The position numbers were made by a program, and so were the translations under genes. The notes under the pieces are model-generated. The model did not search any database. It was given only the letters and a program-made list of their open reading frames with translations, and was not told the DNA's origin. From contig MENE01000158.1 of the NCBI GenBank assembly GCA_001769005.1, positions 5,558-19,903 on the forward strand: a DNA stretch of 14,346 bases, in the 5' to 3' direction. Positions 8,251-14,123 of the stretch are shown here, one piece after another. Position 1 is the first letter of the stretch. Each line of letters begins with the position of its first letter. Source of the DNA: Bacteroidetes bacterium GWA2_31_9b (GTDB lineage: Bacteria; Bacteroidota; Bacteroidia; Bacteroidales; UBA12077).

Positions 8251-8559
8251 ATGGAAGGAATTCTTCAATTTTTATATGTGAATGCTGAGGCAATATTTAT
8301 AGTAATATTATCAATATTTCTTGGTATAGAAGTTATTTCACATGTTCCGGCAGTTTTACACACACCTTTAATGTCGGGAGCCAACGCAATACATGGAGTG
8401 GTTATTATTGGTGCAATTATAGTTTTGGGACATGCCGAAACAACACTCAATATGATTCTGGGATTTTTAGCAGTATTGTTAGGTACGCTAAATGTTGTTG
8501 GCGGTTTTGTAGTTACCGACCGAATGTTAGATATGTTTAAAAAGAAAACAAAGAAATAA
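8251..8559 (+). CDS. pntAB: NAD(P) transhydrogenase subunit alpha part 2 (membrane domain IIa)
   Basis: This 102-residue membrane protein supplies the alpha-side helices of the proton channel. Three hydrophobic segments are visible at about 14-32, 47-62 and 66-88. Family signatures are HVPAVLHTPLMSGANAIHGV (31-50) and NVVGGFVVTDRMLDMFK (81-97), which match the C-terminal part of E. coli PntA. His48 in NAIHGV is notable because E. coli has Ser there. As I recall, the Thermus-type enzyme places its proton-channel histidine at this helix, so His48 may be the channel histidine. The basic C-terminus (KKKTKK) should face the cytoplasm. The gene follows pntAA by 5 bp and precedes pntB by 8 bp, so tight co-expression is expected for a fixed-stoichiometry complex. 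Confidence 0.94.
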   Translation: MEGILQFLYVNAEAIFIVILSIFLGIEVISHVPAVLHTPLMSGANAIHGVVIIGAIIVLGHAETTLNMILGFLAVLLGTLNVVGGFVVTDRMLDMFKKKTKK

Positions 8560-8567
8560 GCAGAATA

Positions 8568-10022
8568 ATGGATAGATTAATTGAATTTACAAAGCATGTG
8601 CATTTCACTTTTGGTGATTCAGTATTAGAAATCATATACCTGATAGCATCAATAATGTTCATTTTAGGACTAAAAAAATTAAGTCACCCCGACACTGCTA
8701 AACGAGGTAATTTATGGGCAGCAACCGGTATGATTCTGGCAATTGCAGCTACATTATTGCTTCACAGTCAGGATGGCCATAAAATTGGCAATTTTGGTTT
8801 GATTTTTACTGCAATTGGTATTGGAACAATATTGGGTTGGCTAATAGCAAAACGGGTAAAAATGACTAAAATGCCAGAGTTGGTTTCTTTCTTTAATGGT
8901 ATGGGTGGTGCTGCTGCAGCTTTAATCTCTTTAGTTGAATATCCACATATTAGCAAAGAACTGATTGCTGATCATGGGTTACTTAACTGGAATACACTAG
9001 TAATATTATTGGGATTAATCATTGGTAGTATTTCTTTTGCAGGTAGTGTAATTGCTTTTGGAAAGCTTGATGGTAGAATAAAGGATATTCGGTCAAAAAT
9101 ATTACGAGTTATAAATATCATGCTTCTATTGTTTATTGTAGGTTTCGCTCTATTTATTATGACACGCAATCAAGTAAATCCAATTGAACTTACGCCATTT
9201 ATATATATTCTTCTTGCTGTTTCCTTGGTATATGGAGTTTTGTTTGTTATGCCAATAGGAGGAGCTGATATGCCTGTGGTTATTTCATTACTAAACTCGT
9301 TAACCGGTGTTGCTGCTGCAATGGGTGGATTCTTATACGATAATTTGGTTATGCTTACAGGTGGAATTTTGGTTGGTTCTGCAGGAACAATTTTAACAAT
9401 TCTTATGTGTAATGCAATGAATAGGTCTTTATTTAATGTGCTTATTGGCGCTTTTGGTGGTGGAGGAATGGCTGCTGAAACAGAACAAGGATCAATAAAA
9501 GAGGTTTCAATTACAGATGCTGCAATATTATTGGGTTATTCGCGCAAAGTTATGATAGTTCCCGGTTATGGATTAGCTGTTGCTCAAGCTCAGCATCTTG
9601 CACACGAGTTGGATATTATTCTTGAAGAAAAAGGAGTTGATATTAAATATGCTATTCATCCAGTAGCAGGCCGAATGCCCGGACATATGAATGTATTATT
9701 AGCAGAAGCAGATGTTCCTTACGAAAAATTGCTTGAAAGCGATAAGGCAAATGAAGAAATGGAAAATGTTGATGTGGTTGTGGTTATTGGAGCAAATGAT
9801 GTCGTAAATCCAGCCGCCGAAGACGATCCATCAAGCCCGATTTTTGGAATGCCTATTGTAAAAACGCTAAAAGCAAAACATGTTATTGTAATGAAACGCG
9901 GAATGGGCAAAGGTTATGCTGCTATTGAGAATAGTTTATTTTCGCATGAAAAAACACGAATGCTTTTCGGAAATGCAAAAGAAACATTGCAAAAATTAGT
10001 AGCTGAAGTAAAGAATATTTAA
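8568..10022 (+). CDS. pntB: NAD(P) transhydrogenase subunit beta (membrane domain IIb and NADP(H)-binding domain III)
   Basis: The 484-residue beta subunit has about nine membrane helices (roughly 17-300) and then the soluble domain III. Domain III holds the NADP(H) motifs: GYGLAVAQAQ (333-342), HPVAGRMPGHMNVLLAEA (364-381), GANDVVNPAAEDDP (408-421) and KRGMGKGYA (443-451), where Lys443-Arg444 fit the 2'-phosphate-binding pair. The membrane motif MPELVSFFNGMGG (102-114) aligns with E. coli MPELVAILHSFVG, so the E. coli channel histidine 91 is replaced by Asn110. Asn243 in LLNSLTG corresponds to a conserved channel Asn. Together with PntAA and PntAB it drives NADH + NADP+ to NAD+ + NADPH with the proton gradient, supplying NADPH for biosynthesis. 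It is last in the operon, and its final four codons overlap a perfect hairpin that probably ends transcription. Confidence 0.96.
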   Translation: MDRLIEFTKHVHFTFGDSVLEIIYLIASIMFILGLKKLSHPDTAKRGNLWAATGMILAIAATLLLHSQDGHKIGNFGLIFTAIGIGTILGWLIAKRVKMTKMPELVSFFNGMGGAAAALISLVEYPHISKELIADHGLLNWNTLVILLGLIIGSISFAGSVIAFGKLDGRIKDIRSKILRVINIMLLLFIVGFALFIMTRNQVNPIELTPFIYILLAVSLVYGVLFVMPIGGADMPVVISLLNSLTGVAAAMGGFLYDNLVMLTGGILVGSAGTILTILMCNAMNRSLFNVLIGAFGGGGMAAETEQGSIKEVSITDAAILLGYSRKVMIVPGYGLAVAQAQHLAHELDIILEEKGVDIKYAIHPVAGRMPGHMNVLLAEADVPYEKLLESDKANEEMENVDVVVVIGANDVVNPAAEDDPSSPIFGMPIVKTLKAKHVIVMKRGMGKGYAAIENSLFSHEKTRMLFGNAKETLQKLVAEVKNI

Positions 10023-10034
10023 TAATATTCTTTA
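10009..10034. terminator. Bidirectional terminator hairpin overlapping the pntB 3' end
   Basis: TAAAGAATATT (10009-10019) and AATATTCTTTA (10024-10034) form a perfect 11-bp stem with the loop TAAT. The stem includes the last codons and stop of pntB (10022) and abuts the stop of the convergent DUF2461 gene (10036-10038). TTT follows on the plus strand. The stem has only two G-C pairs, so strength is uncertain, but position and perfection favour a shared terminator. Confidence 0.6.
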
Positions 10035-10035
10035 T

Positions 10036-10710
10036 TTACAGAGACATTTGGTAATCTATTGCTTCGTTTATAAAATGATTAAAAGGGTATAGCACTTTAA
10101 ATGTTTCTATTGACTCCTTGATGTATTGTTTTGATAAAACCAGTTCCTCGCTAACACTCCTTAAAACAGTGTAATGTTTGTATTTGAGTAAATCAATATC
10201 GCTAAAATCTTTAGGGAATCCTTTTGGTGGTTGTTTTAGTTTATCTTCAACAGATAATTCGCCGAAATATTTTACGAATTTTTTATCATGAATAATCTTT
10301 TTAAATACATCAACATTTTCGTAAATCTCAGTACGAACAGCCTTTAATCTATCAGCAGGAGGCATATATATTCCACCTGCAAGAAAACAATTTTCGGGTT
10401 CAATGTGAATATAATAACCTGCAAATCCTGCATTTCGTCCACCAGGAACAATAAATCCGCCAAAATTATTTTTATAGGGTAATTTGTTGTTTGAAAAACG
10501 GATATCACGGTTGATTCTGAAAATACACTCTTTCGGATTTACATTTTTTATAGATGAATCAAATTGTGAAATTTCCATGATTATCAAAGCAATAAATTGC
10601 TCAAATTCTTTTTTTACAATTTGATAGGTTTCATTATTGTTATGAAACCATTCACGATTGTTGTTATCTCTTAAATTATAGAGAAATTGAACTAAATTTT
10701 GACTTAACAT
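10036..10710 (-). CDS. DUF2461 domain-containing protein
   Basis: This 224-residue, probably cytoplasmic protein matches the DUF2461 (TIGR02453) family, whose biochemical role is not established. Family marks are visible: FLYNLRDNNNREWFHNNNETY (9-29, the L-x-x-N-N-x-R-E-W-F-x-x-N signature), CIFRINRDIRFSNNKLPYKN (62-81), the glycine-rich GFIVPGGRNAGFAGYYIHI (85-103), and GGIYMPPADRLKAVR (112-126). No signal peptide or membrane helix is seen, and the length is normal. It is transcribed toward pntB with only 13 bp between the stop codons. A perfect 15-bp hairpin (10716-10749) lies 5 bp upstream of its start codon, in the likely leader. Possible co-transcription from the XRE module upstream would have to pass that hairpin. 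Confidence 0.92.
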   Translation of the reverse strand: MLSQNLVQFLYNLRDNNNREWFHNNNETYQIVKKEFEQFIALIIMEISQFDSSIKNVNPKECIFRINRDIRFSNNKLPYKNNFGGFIVPGGRNAGFAGYYIHIEPENCFLAGGIYMPPADRLKAVRTEIYENVDVFKKIIHDKKFVKYFGELSVEDKLKQPPKGFPKDFSDIDLLKYKHYTVLRSVSEELVLSKQYIKESIETFKVLYPFNHFINEAIDYQMSL

Positions 10711-10715
10711 AAAAG

Positions 10716-10749
10716 TATAAATTAGATTATAAAGATAATCTAATTTATA
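10716..10749 (-). terminator. Perfect 15-bp hairpin between the XRE gene and the DUF2461 gene
   Basis: TATAAATTAGATTAT (10716-10730) pairs without a mismatch with ATAATCTAATTTATA (10735-10749) around the loop AAAG. Read on the minus strand, the stem is followed by C and then TTTT directly before the DUF2461 ATG (10710). It could end XRE-operon transcripts as an A+T-rich intrinsic terminator, or act as a leader structure or operator for the DUF2461 gene. The stem holds a single G-C pair. Confidence 0.5.
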
Positions 10750-10806
10750 AAAAAATAGTATTCGAAAATATATTGCTAATGCACAAAAAAATATAACAGA
10801 ATTAAC

Positions 10807-11007
10807 CTAATCAGATTCCTCAAGATAAAATATTTCGTTTACTGATTTATTAAAAAATAGAGATAGTTTTAAAGCAAGAACAGTAGATGGAACATATTTA
10901 TTTAATTCTATTGAATTTATAGCCTGCCTAGTAACACCAATCTGATTAGCCAATTCTTCCTGAGTTATATTTTTAATTGCTCTTTCGACTTTTAAATTAT
11001 TTTTCAT
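10807..11007 (-). CDS. Small XRE-family HTH transcriptional regulator, 66 aa
   Basis: The protein is almost only a Cro/C1-type helix-turn-helix domain. The scaffold helix lies around TQEELANQIG (15-24) and the recognition helix around TRQAINSIE (26-34), followed by the usual N-K-Y-V-P-S (36-41) turn and a last helix ending NEIFYLEESD. No sensor domain is present, so a signal probably comes from a partner. Its start overlaps the end of the upstream membrane-protein gene by 11 bp (10997-11007), which points to translational coupling and a functional pair. Repeats at the operon promoter (11507-11558) are candidate operators for autoregulation. The target range and signal are unknown. Confidence 0.9.
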   Translation of the reverse strand: MKNNLKVERAIKNITQEELANQIGVTRQAINSIELNKYVPSTVLALKLSLFFNKSVNEIFYLEESD

Positions 11008-11482
11008 GGTCTAAAGATTTATTAGTCTTGTAAAGAATATAATAGAAACGAATGATAAAGAAAATTAAAATAGTAAACATATTCAGTATCATTACTGTTA
11101 AAAATCCAATATTAAAAAAGAATATAATGCAGAATATCAGAATGGCATAATTGATATAAGTAGCCCATACTAACGATTCTAATCTGGTTTTAGCAATAAA
11201 CTCATCTTCATGTTTTTCTTCTGAAAAAGCAACAAAAATTGCTCCTATTAAAAATAGAATAGCAGCAATTTCATCGGTGATGTTATTCACATCTATACTG
11301 AATATTTTAGTATTACTGTCTCCCAATACAAACATCTCTGAATATATTGCAAATACTTTTGAATCAAGAAACTTAAATTCAAAATCAAAAAATAGTACAA
11401 AGAATCCAAGAATTGCAGAAGGAATTAATAAAATCCAGCCAATTCGTTTACATCGATTTTGGAAAAGAAATTTTGTTTTCAT
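10997..11482 (-). CDS. Four-helix membrane protein coupled to the XRE regulator
   Basis: I choose the ATG at 11482 (161 residues, MKTKFLFQNRCKRIGW...). An upstream in-frame ATG at 11536 would add 18 residues, but that stretch lies inside the promoter and its operator-like repeats, so it should not be transcribed. Four hydrophobic segments are seen at about 16-33, 69-87, 107-123 and 126-150. A charged cytoplasmic-type loop E-E-K-H-E-D-E-F-I-x3-R-L-E-S-L (88-104) sits between helices 2 and 3. I do not recognise an enzymatic motif. The 11-bp overlap with the XRE gene suggests that the membrane protein senses a condition or controls the regulator, but this is inference from gene layout. The pair resembles other small membrane-protein plus XRE modules. 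Confidence 0.82.
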   Translation of the reverse strand: MKTKFLFQNRCKRIGWILLIPSAILGFFVLFFDFEFKFLDSKVFAIYSEMFVLGDSNTKIFSIDVNNITDEIAAILFLIGAIFVAFSEEKHEDEFIAKTRLESLVWATYINYAILIFCIIFFFNIGFLTVMILNMFTILIFFIIRFYYILYKTNKSLDHEK

Positions 11483-11505
11483 ATATACGTTTTTAGTTAA
11501 TACTA

Positions 11506-11536
11506 CAAATGTAATGTTTAGATTACATTTATGCAA
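11506..11536 (-). promoter_or_regulatory. Bacteroidota-type promoter of the membrane protein/XRE operon
   Basis: On the minus strand a TTG (11536-11534) is separated by 20 bp from TACATTTG (11513-11506), a perfect match to the -7 box TAnnTTTG with proper spacing. Transcription should begin around 11500, about 18 bp before the ATG at 11482. This excludes the longer upstream start at 11536. Confidence 0.75.
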
Positions 11537-11558
11537 CTATTAATTACATTTTGTAATT
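11507..11558. promoter_or_regulatory. Operator-like repeats around the XRE-operon promoter
   Basis: Inverted repeat 1 is AAATGTAAT (11507-11515), a 6-bp spacer, then ATTACATTT (11522-11530). Inverted repeat 2 is AATTACA-TTT-TGTAATT (11542-11558). The nonamer ATTACATTT recurs as a direct repeat at 11522 and 11543, exactly 21 bp (two helical turns) apart. Repeat 1 overlaps the -7 box, and the two repeats flank the -33 TTG. This is a good layout for repression by the operon's own XRE protein, which is an inference. Confidence 0.55.
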
Positions 11559-11694
11559 TTTTAATTACTATTAATATATAATATACTGTATATCAAATGA
11601 ATAAAATTCCAATTTGTTTATTTATAAATCATAAAAGCCTTCATCATAAAAAATAAAGAACTTTATAGTAATTTTATTCTTTTAAATTTATCAT

Positions 11695-12921
11695 ATGAAA
11701 AAGGCAATTCTTGATCGGTTTCTTCGATATGTTCAAATTGATACTCAATCTGATGAAGATTCACAGACTTTTCCCAGTACAAAAAAGCAATTTGATTTAG
11801 TATATATTCTCGAAAAAGAATTAAAAGATATTGGTTTAGCCGAAGTTGAAGTTGATACATACGGATATGTAACTGCAACATTGCTTTCGAACACAAATAA
11901 GAAAACTCCTGTAATTGGATTTTTAGCACATATGGATACAGCTCCCGATATGAGTGGTGAAAATGTAAAACCACAAGTTTTCGAGAATTATAACGGAAAA
12001 AATATTCCCATTAATAAGGATTTAGATCTTTGTTTATCGGTAAAAGATTTTCCGGAATTAAAAAACTATATAGGTCAGACTATTATCACAGCAAGTGGTA
12101 AAACTTTGCTTGGAGCTGATGATAAAGCAGGAATTGCAGAAATCATGACAGCGATGGAATACCTGGTTAAACATCCTGAAATAAAACACGGTACTATAAA
12201 AGTAGCATTTACTCCAGACGAAGAAGTTGGTAAGGGTGTTGATTATTTTGATGTTAAAAAGTTTGGAGCCGATTATGCCTATACTGTTGATGGAGGTCCA
12301 ATTGGCGAACTTGAATATGAGAATTTTAATGCAGCATCGGCAACAATAAAAATTCAGGGACGAAATATTCATCCCGGATATGCTAAGGGAAAAATGATTA
12401 ATGCACTACTTGCAGCTACTGAAATTAATTTTATGTTACCTGTAAACGAGCGCCCTGAATTAACTGAAAATTACGAAGGATTTTTTCATATTACTAAACT
12501 TAACGGAACAGTTGAAAATTCTGAATTACACTATATCATTCGCGATCATGACAAGGTAAAGTTTGAAAATAAAAAAATCTTTATTCGTGATATAGTAAAT
12601 TTAATCAATACCAAATACAACCAACCCATTGCTACACTTGAAATAAAAGATCAGTATTACAATATGCGCGAAAAAATCGAACCGGTTTATCAGATTGTTG
12701 AACAGGCAAAACAAGCCATGATTGAAGTTGGCGTAAAACCTGAAATAAAACCCGTTCGTGGAGGCACTGATGGAGCTCGCCTCTCCTATATGGGCCTACC
12801 CTGCCCTAATATTTTTACGGGAGGGCATAATTACCATGGGAAATTTGAATATGTAGTCCTAGAATCAATGGAAAAATCTGTTCGGGTGATAATTAAAATT
12901 ATTGAATTGAGTACAAAATAA
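11695..12921 (+). CDS. pepT: Peptidase T (tripeptide aminopeptidase, M20B)
   Basis: The 408-residue cytoplasmic zinc enzyme removes the N-terminal residue from tripeptides in the last steps of peptide use. The family opening is clear (LDRFLRYVQIDTQSDE, 6-21, and FPSTKKQ, 26-32). Metal and catalytic residues are all visible: His79 and Asp81 in AHMDTAPD, Asp142 in LLGADDKAGIAE, Glu176-Glu177 in TPDEEVGKG, Asp199 in VDGGPIGELE, and His378 in TGGHNYHGKFEYV. The RGGTDGARLSYMGLPCPN block (355-372) is also typical. Length is normal and there is no signal peptide. It is a single-gene unit, divergent from the XRE module across 212 bp and ended by a strong hairpin. I found no convincing promoter for it. 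Confidence 0.97.
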   Translation: MKKAILDRFLRYVQIDTQSDEDSQTFPSTKKQFDLVYILEKELKDIGLAEVEVDTYGYVTATLLSNTNKKTPVIGFLAHMDTAPDMSGENVKPQVFENYNGKNIPINKDLDLCLSVKDFPELKNYIGQTIITASGKTLLGADDKAGIAEIMTAMEYLVKHPEIKHGTIKVAFTPDEEVGKGVDYFDVKKFGADYAYTVDGGPIGELEYENFNAASATIKIQGRNIHPGYAKGKMINALLAATEINFMLPVNERPELTENYEGFFHITKLNGTVENSELHYIIRDHDKVKFENKKIFIRDIVNLINTKYNQPIATLEIKDQYYNMREKIEPVYQIVEQAKQAMIEVGVKPEIKPVRGGTDGARLSYMGLPCPNIFTGGHNYHGKFEYVVLESMEKSVRVIIKIIELSTK

Positions 12922-12922
12922 A

Positions 12923-12947
12923 AAAACTGCCTTTTTAAGGCAGTTTT
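12923..12947. terminator. Strong bidirectional intrinsic terminator after pepT
   Basis: AAAACTGCCTT (12923-12933) and AAGGCAGTTTT (12937-12947) form a perfect 11-bp stem with a TTT loop, with A-runs and T-runs on both sides. It begins 2 bp after the pepT stop (12921) and ends 34 bp from the stop of the convergent lipoprotein gene (12982), so it can serve both. Confidence 0.92.
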
Positions 12948-12981
12948 AAAAATTAATTTGATAATCCATTTTAAATAAACA

Positions 12982-13893
12982 TTATTTTGAACCTGTTTGT
13001 TGTACTGACTTAGCTTTTAAATTTTTTATACTTTTAAACTCTGTTAAAGAGCTCGAACCTTTTACAGGGCTCCAATATAAATCATATGCTAAATTTGATT
13101 CATCAATTAAATAAAAATGTGAATTTTCTATCCACGACACCCAACTGCTCTGGTTTAAATATAAGTAAGCTCTTACCTCCATTCCATAGTATGCATAATA
13201 ATAACCTGTTGATTTTTTAACCTGATCGTTTTCAATAATTATGTCGTCATAACTTTGTTCAGTAGTACCATAATTTACATAAAAAGGATTAAGATCATCA
13301 AATCCATAATTTGTAACATTAAAAAATACAAATTCAGATGTGATTATTAGATTCCAACTACTATATTCAGTCAGGTCTACTGTATTATCCCAGTATATAA
13401 GTAATCCAACTTGTGTATTTCCTGCTGTTAGACCAGAGGTTTCGGCATAATAGCTCATTGATGAATTATCGAAATTTAAGAACATTACTGAACCATCAAT
13501 AGGAATTGTTTTTGTAACACCATTAACAGTAATATCAATTTCTGTCCAGGTTGGATTATTGAATTCTCCAACATTTATATAATTACTTTTTACAGTTTCA
13601 TCATCACCATCACTATTTCTTGTGTATAAGGTCACATCAAATGTTCCTGATTCATAATAGGTAACTATTGGATTTTCTTCAGTAGAGCTAGAAGGATATC
13701 CACCTTCAAAAGTCCATAACCATTTATCGGGACTATTCGAAGAGATGTCGTTAAATTGTATTGTTATGCCACTAATAGATGATAATTGTGAGGCAGAGAA
13801 ATTTGATTCAGGTGGATCCAATTGTTCACAACTTAAAAAGCTGAAGGAAGAAAGAAAACTCAAACAAAAAATTAAAAAATATTTATTTTTCAT
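12982..13893 (-). CDS. PKD-domain lipoprotein, 303 aa
   Basis: The N-terminus (MKNKYFLIFCLSFLSSFSFL then SC) is a lipoprotein-type signal with the lipidated residue probably Cys22, so it should be anchored in the cell envelope. Residues about 27-112 form a PKD-like beta-sandwich: it has the W-L-W-T-F-E-G-G (58-65) strand, S-S-S-T-E-E-N-P (68-75), and V-T-Y-Y-E-S-G-T-F-D-V-T-L (77-89). The rest (about 113-285) is rich in Tyr, Trp and Asn with alternating beta-type segments, and I recognise no family or catalytic motif. The chain ends in a basic segment (SIKNLKAKSVQQTGSK). PKD domains commonly serve in binding or spacing on surface proteins, so a surface ligand-binding or adhesion role is possible but unproven. 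It is a single gene, convergent with pepT and divergent from the HYC_CC_PP gene. Confidence 0.86.
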   Translation of the reverse strand: MKNKYFLIFCLSFLSSFSFLSCEQLDPPESNFSASQLSSISGITIQFNDISSNSPDKWLWTFEGGYPSSSTEENPIVTYYESGTFDVTLYTRNSDGDDETVKSNYINVGEFNNPTWTEIDITVNGVTKTIPIDGSVMFLNFDNSSMSYYAETSGLTAGNTQVGLLIYWDNTVDLTEYSSWNLIITSEFVFFNVTNYGFDDLNPFYVNYGTTEQSYDDIIIENDQVKKSTGYYYAYYGMEVRAYLYLNQSSWVSWIENSHFYLIDESNLAYDLYWSPVKGSSSLTEFKSIKNLKAKSVQQTGSK

Positions 13894-13930
13894 AATATTA
13901 TATTTTGATTATCAGTTATTTATTTCTCAA

Positions 13931-13961
13931 ACAAGTTAAAGAATTTTTTAAATAACATCAA
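13931..13961 (-). promoter_or_regulatory. Possible promoter of the PKD lipoprotein gene
   Basis: On the minus strand TTG (13961-13959) is followed after 20 bp by TAACTTGT (13938-13931). Six of eight positions fit the -7 box TAnnTTTG, and the start codon lies 38 bp downstream. Spacing is right but the -7 match is imperfect. Confidence 0.3.
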
Positions 13962-14054
13962 CTATTTAATGTATAATTTATGACATTCAAATTAATAATT
14001 AATTTAAACATTTCACCAATTATCTGATTTATTGAAAAGTATAGATAAATGTCA

Positions 14055-14088
14055 TAAAATTCTATAAAAAATATGTAAAATTCTATAA
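14055..14088. repeat. 13-bp direct repeat with 21-bp period upstream of the HYC_CC_PP gene
   Basis: TAAAATTCTATAA occurs exactly at 14055-14067 and again at 14076-14088. The 21-bp period equals two helical turns, so both copies face the same side of the DNA. The second copy ends 22 bp before the TACATTTG element, where a -33 box would be expected. It could be a binding site for an activator, but low-complexity A+T sequence makes chance similarity possible. Confidence 0.45.
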
Positions 14089-14107
14089 CAACAATGGTTT
14101 TCGAAAT

Positions 14108-14123
14108 ATTACATTTGTAGTAT
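14108..14123 (+). promoter_or_regulatory. TACATTTG promoter element abutting the HYC_CC_PP start codon
   Basis: TACATTTG (14110-14117) is a perfect -7 box, but no TTG stands 19-21 bp upstream. The box ends only 4 bp before the ATG at 14122, so transcription from it would yield a leaderless or nearly leaderless mRNA. The core also reads TACA-TT-TGTA, the form of CopY/BlaI-type operators. The 16 bases here equal those at the XRE-operon promoter (11500-11515, opposite strand). Confidence 0.45.

Noticed and set aside
11483..11536. Longer N-terminus for the membrane protein, starting at the ATG at 11536
   Set aside because: The extra 18 codons lie across the -7 box, the spacer and an inverted repeat of the operon promoter, and the predicted transcript begins downstream of them. 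The start at 11482 also gives a more normal membrane-protein N-terminus.
11663..11974. 103-codon open frame on the minus strand opposite pepT
   Set aside because: It lies antisense to conserved PepT codons, and its translation (rich in His, Tyr, Gln and Leu) has no family resemblance.
12058..12372. 104-codon minus-strand frame inside pepT, rich in Cys, Phe and Ile
   Set aside because: It is a shadow of the pepT reading frame with biased composition and no recognisable motif.
13745..13939. 64-codon plus-strand frame over the start of the PKD lipoprotein gene
   Set aside because: It is antisense to the signal peptide and lipobox of a convincing lipoprotein, with no motif of its own.
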